Shown here: positions 9,379 through 17,501 of the stretch, piece after piece | How positions within the stretch are numbered: position 1 is the stretch's first letter | How the letters are laid out: each line of letters opens with the position of its first letter | Assembly: GCA_900470195.1 (NCBI GenBank) | Contig: UEIJ01000001.1 | Location: forward strand, 372,001-436,000 | Direction: 5' to 3' | Origin: Hyphomicrobiales bacterium | GTDB taxonomy: Bacteria; Pseudomonadota; Alphaproteobacteria; Rhizobiales; Rhizobiaceae | Length of the DNA: 64,000 bases | Notes under the pieces: generated by a model | Told to the model about the DNA's origin: nothing | The model's input: only the letters and a program-made list of their open reading frames with translations | Databases searched by the model: none | Translations under genes and position numbers: made by a program

Positions 9379-10857
9379 TTATTCAGCCCAATAGGCTTGC
9401 GTCACATCGTCTGCCGGGATCGGCATATTCTTCCACAAGCCCCTGACGTTCCTGTTCCAGACGCCGATTTTCGGCAGCGCATAGAGGAAGATGTTCGGCT
9501 CGTCCGCAGCAAGCTTTTCCTGCAGCTTCTTCACGAGTTCGAGTTGTTCCTCATCGCTGCCAGCCTCGGCATAGGCTTTGTAGAGCGCCTTATATTCCGG
9601 GTTGTTATAGTTGAAGTAGTACTTGTCGCGGGCATAGATATCGAGATCACGCGCCTCGGTATGGGCGATGATCGTCGCGTCGAAATCCGAGCGCTTGAAC
9701 ACCTGATCCAGCCACTGCGCAAACTCGATCGGCACCAGATTGGCCTGAATGCCGACCTCGGCCAGCATTGCCGCGATGATCTCCCCGCCGCGACGCGCAT
9801 AGGCAGGAGGCGGAAGCGTGATGGTGATCGACGTGCCAGCCGGAACGCCAGCTTCCTCCAGCAACTGCTTCGCCTTTGCCGGGTCATAAGGATAGGTTTC
9901 CGACAGGTCGACATAACCCGGATCGACCGGCGCATAATGCGAGCCGATTGGCGTGCCGAAACCGGAATAAACACCTTCTATCAGCGCCTTGCTGTCGATG
10001 GCATGCGCCAGCGCCTGACGCACCTTCACATTGTCGAATGGAGCCTTGGCGTTGTTGAGCGACAGCAGAACCTTGCCCGCCGTATCGCCCACTTCAACCT
10101 GCAACTTGTCGTCACTCTTGAAGCGGCTGATCAGTTCCGGCGCCTGGAACATCGGAAACACGTCGATGTCACCGGCAAGGATGGCCGCAGCCGCAGCCGA
10201 AGGATCGCTGACGAAGCGGAAAGTGACCGCAGACAGTTTCGCCGGTTCGCCCCAGTAATCCGCGTTGCGTTCCAGCTCGACACGGTCGCCCTGCACCCAG
10301 CGCTTGAACTTGAACGGACCCGTGCCAACCGGCTTGGTCTTGTTCTCGGCTGCCGAATTGGGCGCGACCATGACAGCGTCGCCCCAGCCCATATTGAACA
10401 GGAAGTTTGAAGTCGGACGCTTCAGCGTGACAACGGCAGTCGCGGGATCGGGACATTCCGTGCTCGCAATCGGCTCGAACAGCCCCTTTTGCGCATTGGT
10501 GGAATCCGGAGCCACGGCGCGATCATAGGAGAATTTCACCACCGAGCAGTCGAACGGCGTGCCGTCATGAAACTTCACGCCCTGCCGCAGCTTGAACGTA
10601 TAGGTCTTCTTGTCGTCGGAGACGGTCCAGCTTTCAGCAAGAAGCGGCTTCACCGTGCCGTCTTCGACAATCCGCACCAGACCTTCATAGAGGTTCGCAT
10701 AGGTAACCTGCCGGATGCCAGCGGCAGCATTTGCCGTCGGATCAAGGCCCGGCGGCTCCAGCACTTCGCCGACCACCAGTGTATCTTTCGCAAAGGCACC
10801 ATTGATCGATGCCAGCATCGCGGCTGTTATCAGCCCGGCTTTCAGCAGCTTACCCAT
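9379..10857 (-). CDS. Periplasmic peptide/opine-type substrate-binding protein (SBP_bac_5)
   Basis: The protein has 492 residues. The N-terminal signal peptide MGKLLKAGLITAAMLASING ends at AFA|KDTL, followed by the family opening LVVGEVLEPPGLDPTANAAAG. Typical cluster-C binding-protein blocks follow, such as TYTFKLRQGVKFHDGTPFD and PVGTGPFKF. It captures substrate in the periplasm for the DppBCDF-like importer. The ATG at 10857 is preferred because it begins the signal peptide and has AGAGGA upstream; an in-frame start 22 codons earlier would put charged residues ahead of it. Substrate specificity (peptide, glutathione, opine or other amide) is not readable. Confidence 0.88.
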   Translation of the reverse strand: MGKLLKAGLITAAMLASINGAFAKDTLVVGEVLEPPGLDPTANAAAGIRQVTYANLYEGLVRIVEDGTVKPLLAESWTVSDDKKTYTFKLRQGVKFHDGTPFDCSVVKFSYDRAVAPDSTNAQKGLFEPIASTECPDPATAVVTLKRPTSNFLFNMGWGDAVMVAPNSAAENKTKPVGTGPFKFKRWVQGDRVELERNADYWGEPAKLSAVTFRFVSDPSAAAAAILAGDIDVFPMFQAPELISRFKSDDKLQVEVGDTAGKVLLSLNNAKAPFDNVKVRQALAHAIDSKALIEGVYSGFGTPIGSHYAPVDPGYVDLSETYPYDPAKAKQLLEEAGVPAGTSITITLPPPAYARRGGEIIAAMLAEVGIQANLVPIEFAQWLDQVFKRSDFDATIIAHTEARDLDIYARDKYYFNYNNPEYKALYKAYAEAGSDEEQLELVKKLQEKLAADEPNIFLYALPKIGVWNRNVRGLWKNMPIPADDVTQAYWAE

Positions 10858-10888
10858 TGTTCCTCTTTGGCTCCCCTTGCCTTTTTTC

Positions 10889-11635
10889 CTAAATCGAACG
10901 CCCGCCATCCACGTCGAGCGCAACCCCGGTAATCATAGAGGCAGCAGGCGAGCAAAGGAAAGCCGCAGCTTCAGCCAGATCGTCGGGTTTCAACAGGCGG
11001 CCCATCGGAATGGAATCGCAGAACTTCTTGCGGATTTCTTCGGTGTCTTCACCCATGAACGTGGTGAGAAGCGGCGTTTCACCGGCCACCGGGTTCAACG
11101 CCACGACACGAATCTTCGCCGGAGCAAGCTCAATGGCGAGCGCTTTGGTAACCGAAACCACCCAGCCCTTGGTGGCATTGTACCAGGCAAGGTTCGGACG
11201 CGGGCGACCAGCGCCGGTCGAGGCGACGTTGAGGATTACACCCTCTCCATTGCCCTTGAAATGCGGAATGAGCTTGCGCGTCATCAGGTAGACGCCGCGC
11301 ACATTGACGCCGAGAATGCGGTCGAATTCTTCCGGCTCCACCAGTTCGGCATTTTGCGGCTTGTGGCCGATGCCGGCATTGTTGATCAGAATATCGACCT
11401 TGCCGAATTTCGACAGGGCAGCTTCCACCGCCGTATTGACATCACTTTCCTTGGAGATATCGGCAGCCACGGCCAGCGCCGCATCGCCAATTTCACCCGC
11501 AACGCGCTCAGCACCGGCCTCGTCGCGGTCAACGATGACGACCTTTGCGCCGCCGTCAGCAAAGCGCTTTGCCATGCCTTCGCCAAACCCCGAACCTGCT
11601 CCCGTGATGAGCGCGACCTTACCTTCAAGCGACAC
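10889..11635 (-). CDS. Short-chain dehydrogenase/reductase (classical SDR)
   Basis: This 248-residue NAD(P)-dependent oxidoreductase has the classical SDR blocks. The cofactor motif is TGAGSGFGEG (residues 11-20), with an Asp at the end of the second strand (VIVDRDE) suggesting NAD(H) preference. NNAG follows, then the catalytic Ser in NVASTGAG and YNATK. The C-terminal ITGVALDVDGG block is typical. In the operon it lies between the ALDH and the binding protein, which fits oxidation of a hydroxyl group before the aldehyde step. It may also act on a sugar or hydroxy acid. Confidence 0.88.
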   Translation of the reverse strand: MSLEGKVALITGAGSGFGEGMAKRFADGGAKVVIVDRDEAGAERVAGEIGDAALAVAADISKESDVNTAVEAALSKFGKVDILINNAGIGHKPQNAELVEPEEFDRILGVNVRGVYLMTRKLIPHFKGNGEGVILNVASTGAGRPRPNLAWYNATKGWVVSVTKALAIELAPAKIRVVALNPVAGETPLLTTFMGEDTEEIRKKFCDSIPMGRLLKPDDLAEAAAFLCSPAASMITGVALDVDGGRSI

Positions 11636-11658
11636 TGCAATTCTCCCAAATGCTATTC

Positions 11659-13131
11659 TTAACCGTGCCAGACCGAGATGGTCTTCAGCGAGGCAAACCC
11701 GTAGAGCGCCTCGAAACCCTTTTCGCGGCCATGGCCGGATTTCTTCACGCCGCCGAACGGCAATTCGATGCCGCCGCCGGCCCCGTAATTGTTGATGAAC
11801 ACCTGACCGGAATGGATGGCACGCGCCAGGCGGAACTGACGACCGCCATCATTGGTCCAGATGCCGCAGACGAGGCCATAAGACGTGCCATTGGCAATGG
11901 CGATGGCTTCTTCTTCCGTGTCGAAAGGCAGGATGACTTGCACCGGACCAAAAATTTCCTCCTGTGCCAGACGATGGTCGACAGGCACGTCGCGGATCAG
12001 CGTCGGCAGGACATAGGCTCCGCCTTGCGGCGCGTCCTCCGCCAGAACGCCTTGCGCAGCAATAGCCAGCCCGCTTTCCTTCGCCAGATCGAGATAGTTC
12101 TCGACAATCGTCTTCTGGCGCTGCGACACGACCGGGCCGACAGACAGGTCAGCGCTGGCCGGACCAACCTTCAATGCGCGGTAGCGTTCGCTCATGCGGG
12201 CGACGACTTCTTCATAAATGCTGCGCTCGACCAGAATGCGCGACGAGGCCGAGCAGGTCTGACCGGCATTCTGGATGCCCGCATTGACCAGAAACGGCAA
12301 GGCGCGGTCGAGATCGGCATCGGCGAAGACGATCTGCGGCGATTTTCCACCGAGTTCCAGCGTCACCGGCACGGTGTTCTTCGCCGCCGCCGCCTGCACC
12401 GCTTCGCCCGTGCGCACCGATCCGGTAAATGAGATGTGATTGACATCTGGATGTTCGGAGAGCGCCGCACCGGCTTCTGCGCCAAGCCCCGTCACCACGT
12501 TCAGCGCGCCTTTCGGCAAGCCCGCCTTTTCGGCGATCTTCGCAAATTCGAGGATCGTGAGGCAGGCTTCTTCGGCAGGCTTGACCACGGTTGCATTGCC
12601 CATGGCCAATGCCGCGCCAAGGCTGCGGCCCAGAATCTGCATCGGATAGTTCCACGGAATGATATGGCCGGTAACGCCGTGCGGTTCATAGATCGACAGA
12701 ACCGTAAAGCCGTTCTGATAAGGCAGCGTGTCGCCATGCACCTTGTCGGCGGATGCGCCGTAAAATTCGAGATAACGCGCCAGCGCCACCACATCGGCGC
12801 GCGCCTGAGTGACCGGCTTGCCGACATCCTTCGATTCCAGCTCGGTCAGGAGGTCGATGTTCTTCAAGACCTCTTCCGAAATACGATGCAACACGCGACC
12901 GCGCTCGGTCGCCGTCAGTCCGCCCCAGTCACCGGAAAGCGCCTTGCGCGCTGCCGCCACAGCCTGATCGATATCGGCCTTGGTGCCGCGCGCAATCAGC
13001 GCCAGATCACTGCCATCGGACGGGTTTTTGAGTGTGATGTGCTCGCCACCAACGGCATCCTGCCATTCGCCCGCGATAAAATTGCCGTAACGGAGCAAGC
13101 CGGCTCCTCCCGTCTTGTTCTCATGCTTCAT
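11659..13131 (-). CDS. NAD(P)+-dependent aldehyde dehydrogenase
   Basis: The enzyme has 490 residues and oxidises an aldehyde to its acid. Visible motifs are IPWNYPMQILGRSLGAALA, the nucleotide-binding FTGSVRTGE, the general-base block LELGGKSPQIVF, and the nucleophile in NAGQTCSASSR. The ATG at 13131 overlaps the end of gntR by 11 bases, so regulator and enzyme are co-translated. Longer in-frame starts would run through gntR in the wrong frame and are rejected. The substrate is unknown; gamma-aminobutyraldehyde- or betaine-aldehyde-type enzymes are similar in length. Confidence 0.9.
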   Translation of the reverse strand: MKHENKTGGAGLLRYGNFIAGEWQDAVGGEHITLKNPSDGSDLALIARGTKADIDQAVAAARKALSGDWGGLTATERGRVLHRISEEVLKNIDLLTELESKDVGKPVTQARADVVALARYLEFYGASADKVHGDTLPYQNGFTVLSIYEPHGVTGHIIPWNYPMQILGRSLGAALAMGNATVVKPAEEACLTILEFAKIAEKAGLPKGALNVVTGLGAEAGAALSEHPDVNHISFTGSVRTGEAVQAAAAKNTVPVTLELGGKSPQIVFADADLDRALPFLVNAGIQNAGQTCSASSRILVERSIYEEVVARMSERYRALKVGPASADLSVGPVVSQRQKTIVENYLDLAKESGLAIAAQGVLAEDAPQGGAYVLPTLIRDVPVDHRLAQEEIFGPVQVILPFDTEEEAIAIANGTSYGLVCGIWTNDGGRQFRLARAIHSGQVFINNYGAGGGIELPFGGVKKSGHGREKGFEALYGFASLKTISVWHG

Positions 13132-13801
13132 TTGCGTTCTCCCGAAGAGGCATTTCCGCCTCCAACCTTGCCGTGGTTGCGCGGATATGCGCCCGCGCCA
13201 GCCGCTCGGCCTCCTCGCCATCACGCGCCGCGATGGCCTCGACGATGGCTCCATGTTCGCGGATTGCATTTCGCGCCCGGTCCACCGACAGCGAAAAGGA
13301 CGGCGCAAAAACCTGCGATGTCATGCGCAGAAGCGGCACGAAGGCGATCAGAGAAGTGTTGCCTGCCGCGTCCATCACCGCCATATGAAAATCGACATTG
13401 GATTGCGTATAGGCTTTCGGATCCCACGGATCGACAACCGCACCCTGCCCCGCAACATGCGCGCGCAGCTTTGCAATATCCTCATCCGTCGCCCGTTCGG
13501 CAGCAAAACGCGCGGCTACACCGTCCAGCACCTCGCGCACTGCATAGGCATCGATCAGGCGGGTGAGATCGGCGGAAGCGACACGAACGCCCCTGCCCGG
13601 CAGGTGGATGACCAGCCCGTCGCGCTCCAAAACACGCAGAGCCTCGCGCAACGGTGTGCGGCTGATGCCGAATTCAGCTGCAATATGCTCCTGCCGCAAT
13701 ATGGCGCCTGGCGCATAATCACCCGCATAAATCCGTTCACGAAGTGCTTCAGCCACTTCGTCCAGCAAACGGGTCTGACTGCGCCATTCAAAAGCCGCCA
13801 A
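13121..13801 (-). CDS. GntR-family transcriptional regulator, FadR/FCD subfamily
   Basis: The protein has 226 residues. It has an N-terminal winged helix (LRERIYAGDYAPGAILRQEH...GISRTPLREALRVLERDGL) at residues ~18-75 and a C-terminal all-helical FCD ligand domain with the His/Asp metal-site pattern (DFHMAVMDAAGN). It is the first gene of the minus-strand catabolic operon and is likely its local regulator, responding to the substrate or an intermediate. The start is read as TTG at 13801 because GGGAGG lies eight bases upstream. A longer TTG-initiated frame reaches the inverted repeat at 13833. Confidence 0.88.
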   Translation of the reverse strand: MAAFEWRSQTRLLDEVAEALRERIYAGDYAPGAILRQEHIAAEFGISRTPLREALRVLERDGLVIHLPGRGVRVASADLTRLIDAYAVREVLDGVAARFAAERATDEDIAKLRAHVAGQGAVVDPWDPKAYTQSNVDFHMAVMDAAGNTSLIAFVPLLRMTSQVFAPSFSLSVDRARNAIREHGAIVEAIAARDGEEAERLARAHIRATTARLEAEMPLRENANEA

Positions 13802-13832
13802 TCGAAAAGCCTCCCAACTTTTCTGGACACAA

Positions 13833-13843
13833 TATCCTGGATA
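13833..13843. promoter_or_regulatory. Candidate GntR operator
   Basis: The sequence TATCCTGGATA is a perfect inverted repeat around a single base, about 30 bp before the gntR start. FadR-subfamily regulators commonly bind short palindromes in their own promoter, so autoregulation of the whole operon is plausible. This is inference from position and symmetry only. Confidence 0.4.
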
Positions 13844-13990
13844 CAAAATCAGTCAATCTGAAAACGAATGTGCTTTTCAGAAATCAAAGGGAGAGTGAAA
13901 GACCGGAAATTTCGTGACGGCCGCGCAAAACGATACAAACTGTCGGGAGTATATTTGCATCGTCAGAAATGCCTGCGCATGGCAAGGCCT

Positions 13991-14842
13991 TCACTCGCCG
14001 ACGATTTCGGCCAGCATATCGGCAAGCTGACGAATCTGGTCGGGGCCGTTATCCATATGCCGGATGACGATTTCCATCGGTTCAACGGATGGCAACCCTG
14101 CAGCGGCGGGCACCAGACGATGACCGGGCAGCGCCACGCGCGTTGGCAGCAGGCTGACCCCCAACCCTTCGGCGACCGCGCTCTGGATACTGGCCAGGCT
14201 GGAGCTGGTGAAAACCACATGCCAGCGCCTGCCGACCCGGTCGAGCGCCTCCATCATATCGCTGCGATAAAGCCCGTTCGGCGGGAACACGACGAGTGGC
14301 AACGGATCGGCGTGCGACACGGGAAAATCGGCGCTATCGAGCCAGGATAGCGGTTCCGGCCAGTGCATGGTCCCCACCGTTTCGCCGCGCTTCTGTTTCA
14401 CCATGACAAGATCGAACTCGCCGGTGTCGAACCCTTTCTGCAAGTCGCGGCTGAGACCGCTCGTCACCTCGAGTTTCGTATTGGGATGCGTGCGCATGAA
14501 ACGCGCCAGCGCAGGCGTAACGAGCCGTGAGGCGAAATCTTCCGGCAGGCCGAGGCGAAACACGGCGGCGAGCGCCGTGCCGGTCATCGCCGCTGCCGCC
14601 TCATCATGCAGGTGCAGGATGCGGCGCGCATAACCCAGCAACTTTTCGCCCGCATCGGTCGGGCGCACATCATGCCGGGCACGCTGCAGAAGCGCCTGAC
14701 CGGCGGCTTCCTCCAGCCGTATGATCTTCTGGCTCACCGTGGATTGGGTCGAGTGCAATTGCAAGGCCGCAGCTGTAAAACTGCGGCTGTCGATAACGGC
14801 CACGAAGGCCCGCAAAAGATCGAGACTGAAAGCAGTATTCAT
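13991..14842 (-). CDS. LysR-family transcriptional regulator
   Basis: This 283-residue protein starts MNTAFSLDLLRAFVAVIDS. The LysR winged helix spans residues ~5-65 (SFTAAALQLHSTQSTVSQKIIRLEEAAGQALLQR), and an effector-binding domain begins near residue 90 (FRLGLPEDFASRL). It is divergent from the ankyrin-deaminase-MFS unit with 84 bp between the start codons, the standard arrangement for a LysR regulator controlling its neighbour. An in-frame upstream extension beyond 14842 is rejected because it would cross the divergent promoter. Confidence 0.88.
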   Translation of the reverse strand: MNTAFSLDLLRAFVAVIDSRSFTAAALQLHSTQSTVSQKIIRLEEAAGQALLQRARHDVRPTDAGEKLLGYARRILHLHDEAAAAMTGTALAAVFRLGLPEDFASRLVTPALARFMRTHPNTKLEVTSGLSRDLQKGFDTGEFDLVMVKQKRGETVGTMHWPEPLSWLDSADFPVSHADPLPLVVFPPNGLYRSDMMEALDRVGRRWHVVFTSSSLASIQSAVAEGLGVSLLPTRVALPGHRLVPAAAGLPSVEPMEIVIRHMDNGPDQIRQLADMLAEIVGE

Positions 14843-14926
14843 AAATCCACTGAATGCCAGTTCAACATTTAATTTCCGAATATGCTCCCCTGCTTGTATG
14901 AACGCAACAAGCAGGAGAACCAGCCG

Positions 14927-15622
14927 ATGCGTCAAACGATATTCAGCTTGAGTGCCTTGGCCTTGATTGCAGGGACGATAATTATGACCGAAGCGACATT
15001 GCCCGGACATCACGCCGCAGCGCATGCCAAAGCCGAAACCTCTCTTCTTCAAGCCGCGGCAAGTGGCTATCTGGCTGCTGTCAAAGCAGCCATCGAGGCC
15101 GGAGCAGATCTCGAAGCGCGAGGCAAGAATGGTGAGACGGCGCTTCTGGCGGCTACTCACGGCAACCATATCGAGGTCGCGCGTACCCTCATCGACGCGG
15201 GTGCCGACGTCAATGCCAAGGATGCCATCAAGGATAGTCCCTATTTATATGCAGGCGCGCGCGGACATCTCGAAATCCTCAAGATGACGCTCGCGCATGG
15301 AGCGGACCTCAAAAGCACCAACCGCTATGGCGGAACGGCGCTGATCCCGGCTTCCGAACGCGGCCATGTCGAGACTGTGCGCACGCTGCTCGAGGCTGGC
15401 GTGAAGGTCGATCACGTCAACAATCTTGGCTGGACGGCGCTCCTTGAAGCCATCATGCTCGGCGATGGCGGTGAGCGCCATGTCGATATCGTGAAGCTTC
15501 TCATCGATGCGGGTGCAGACGTAAACCTTGCCGACAATGACGGCGTGACGCCGCTTCAGCATGCCCGCAGCCGCGGCTATGCGCCGATGGTGGCACTGCT
15601 GGAAAAGGCGGGTGCGAAATGA
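14927..15622 (+). CDS. Exported ankyrin-repeat protein
   Basis: The protein has 231 residues. An N-terminal signal peptide (MRQTIFSLSALALIAGTIIM, Ala-rich cleavage region AAAHA near residue 34) is followed by about six ankyrin repeats. Each carries the usual TALxxAxxxGHxExVxxLLxAGAD pattern (for example DVNAKDAIKDSPYLYAGARG). It is a protein-protein interaction module, probably periplasmic. It is the first gene of a unit divergent from lysR. Its stop overlaps the start of the deaminase gene (ATGA), so the two are translationally coupled even though one is exported and the other cytoplasmic. GGAG precedes the chosen ATG; an in-frame ATG 15 codons upstream would spoil the signal peptide. Confidence 0.85.
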   Translation: MRQTIFSLSALALIAGTIIMTEATLPGHHAAAHAKAETSLLQAAASGYLAAVKAAIEAGADLEARGKNGETALLAATHGNHIEVARTLIDAGADVNAKDAIKDSPYLYAGARGHLEILKMTLAHGADLKSTNRYGGTALIPASERGHVETVRTLLEAGVKVDHVNNLGWTALLEAIMLGDGGERHVDIVKLLIDAGADVNLADNDGVTPLQHARSRGYAPMVALLEKAGAK

Positions 15623-16089
15623 GCAGCGACAGCACATTTCTCGATCAGGCCATCAAGCTCGCATTCGACAATGTTGAACAAGGCGGACGCCCGTTCGGTG
15701 CGGTGGTCGTCAAGGGCGGCGGGGTCATCGCCACAGGTGTCAATCGCATGCAGGCCGATTGCGACCCCACCGCCCATGCCGAGTTGCTGGCATTGCGCGC
15801 AGCCGGCAAGGCGCTGCAATCGCCGCGTCTCGATGGTTGTGAAGTCTATGCCAGCGGCCAGCCCTGCCCCATGTGCTTTGCAGCAATGCGCATGGCAGGC
15901 GTCGAAAAAATCCGCTTCGCCTATTCCAATGAGCAGGCCGAGCCTTTCGGCCTATCGACCGCGAAAATTGCCGCGGAACTCGCCAAGCCTCTGAGTGCAC
16001 AGACCGGCATCAGTTATGAGCATTCTCCACCGGAAAACGATCCTCAACTTTACCAAACCTGGAAAAACACGAACAAGTCCGGCGCCTGA
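15619..16089 (+). CDS. Nucleoside/guanine deaminase family protein
   Basis: This 156-residue cytidine/deoxycytidylate deaminase-fold enzyme has both zinc motifs: HAELLALRAAG (His and catalytic Glu) and PCPMCFAAMRMAG (two Cys ligands). Length and the C-terminal region resemble guanine deaminase (GuaD-type) and related nucleobase deaminases rather than TadA, but specificity is uncertain. Co-transcription with a CynX-like carrier suggests uptake and deamination of a small nitrogenous compound. It is coupled to the ankyrin gene by an ATGA overlap. Confidence 0.85.
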   Translation: MSSDSTFLDQAIKLAFDNVEQGGRPFGAVVVKGGGVIATGVNRMQADCDPTAHAELLALRAAGKALQSPRLDGCEVYASGQPCPMCFAAMRMAGVEKIRFAYSNEQAEPFGLSTAKIAAELAKPLSAQTGISYEHSPPENDPQLYQTWKNTNKSGA

Positions 16090-16092
16090 GAC

Positions 16093-17319
16093 ATGCAGAC
16101 CACCCATCCAGCGACCAGCAGCAAGAACGCCGAAAGTGTCGCCCTCATCGCGCTCGTCGTCCTGATCGGCCTCAACCTGCGTCCGTTCCTGACCGCGCCG
16201 GGGCCTGTTCTTTCGGACATTGCAGCCGACACCGGAATGGGTTTCGGTGCGCTGTCGCTGCTCACCTTTCTGCCAATGATGTTGATGGGACTTGGCGCTT
16301 TCGCCGCCCCGCGCATCCAGTCCCGCTTCGGTACGCGCCGCAGCATGTTCGCAGCCCTTGCCGTACTCGCAACCGGCTCTCTCCTGCGTGGTTTTGTGCC
16401 GGATGGCATTTCGCTGGTGCTGACCGCCGTACTGTGCGGCGCAGGTGTTGCAATGATCCAGGCCTTGATGCCGGGCCTGATCAAGGCCAATTTCCCGTCG
16501 AGCATCGCCACCGTGACGGGGCTTTATTCAGCTATGATCATGGGCGGCGGCGCGCTCGGCGCACGGCTGACACCATGGCTTGCGGGCAACCAGCATAATT
16601 GGCGCTTCGCCCTCGCTATCCTTGCAATCCCCGCAGTGTTGGCCTTGCTGACGGCACTTCCCATTCTCCGTGAAACGTCATCGTCGGGCAAAAAGTCCGG
16701 AATAACTGGGCACCTGCTGCAGCGCCGCCGCACCTGGGTGCTGATGGCTGCTTTCGGTCTCGTCAACGCGGGTTATTCATCCATGGTTGCGTGGCTTGCT
16801 CCCTATTATCAGTCGCTGGGTCTTGCTGCTTCCACCACCGGCAATCTCGTCGCGGCAATGGCTATCGCACAGGCGCTCGCCGCTTTCGGGCTGCCCCTGC
16901 TCGCCCGCCACAGCACCGACCGCCGCCCCTGGCTGCTGCTGACATTGGCCATGCAGGCAGTTGGCTTCGCAGGTCTTGCCTTTGCACCGCAGCTTTCGCC
17001 TTTTTTCTGGTCCGCCATCTGCGGCGCAGGTCTTGGCGGCAGTTTCGCCCTTGCCATGATTACATCGCTCGACCACTTGCCAAGGCCGGAAGAAGCAGGC
17101 GCGCTGGCTGCAATGATGCAGGGCGGTGGCTTCCTGATCGCGGCCCTCGGCCCCGTCGCGACCGCTTTCCTGCATGGGCTTACCGCCTCGTTTGCTTCCG
17201 GCTGGATCATGCACCTCGTTCTGGTCGCAAGCATCTGCCCGCTCTATCTGAGCTTCAATCCGCACAAATACGCGCATGTGATGAAACTACCGGTTCAGGC
17301 GGGAAGCGGCACACAATAG
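16093..17319 (+). CDS. MFS transporter, CynX/NimT family
   Basis: This 408-residue inner-membrane carrier has about 12 helices. Its N-terminal signature LVVLIGLNLRPFLTAPGPVL is characteristic of the cyanate transporter CynX/NimT family, and the MFS A-like loop reads APRIQSRFGTRRSM. The gene starts three bases after the deaminase stop, so it belongs to the same transcript. No cyanase gene is present, so cyanate is not the obvious substrate. A nucleobase, nitroimidazole-like or other small compound linked to the deaminase is equally possible. Confidence 0.85.
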   Translation: MQTTHPATSSKNAESVALIALVVLIGLNLRPFLTAPGPVLSDIAADTGMGFGALSLLTFLPMMLMGLGAFAAPRIQSRFGTRRSMFAALAVLATGSLLRGFVPDGISLVLTAVLCGAGVAMIQALMPGLIKANFPSSIATVTGLYSAMIMGGGALGARLTPWLAGNQHNWRFALAILAIPAVLALLTALPILRETSSSGKKSGITGHLLQRRRTWVLMAAFGLVNAGYSSMVAWLAPYYQSLGLAASTTGNLVAAMAIAQALAAFGLPLLARHSTDRRPWLLLTLAMQAVGFAGLAFAPQLSPFFWSAICGAGLGGSFALAMITSLDHLPRPEEAGALAAMMQGGGFLIAALGPVATAFLHGLTASFASGWIMHLVLVASICPLYLSFNPHKYAHVMKLPVQAGSGTQ

Positions 17320-17501
17320 CGTTACTTGGCCGGTTTACGGCTCAAAACCAGTTTTCGCCGAGCAATTATCGGCTAGAGAGCTTGCTGACCTTCCCGATCG
17401 GGCTAAGGTTGCAGGAAACCTGTTTTTGTTTGCGGCACCTGAGCGGTTCTGGCTGACGCGGAACCGTCAGAACCGTTCCGGTTGCGAATACTGGTAATAA
17501 T

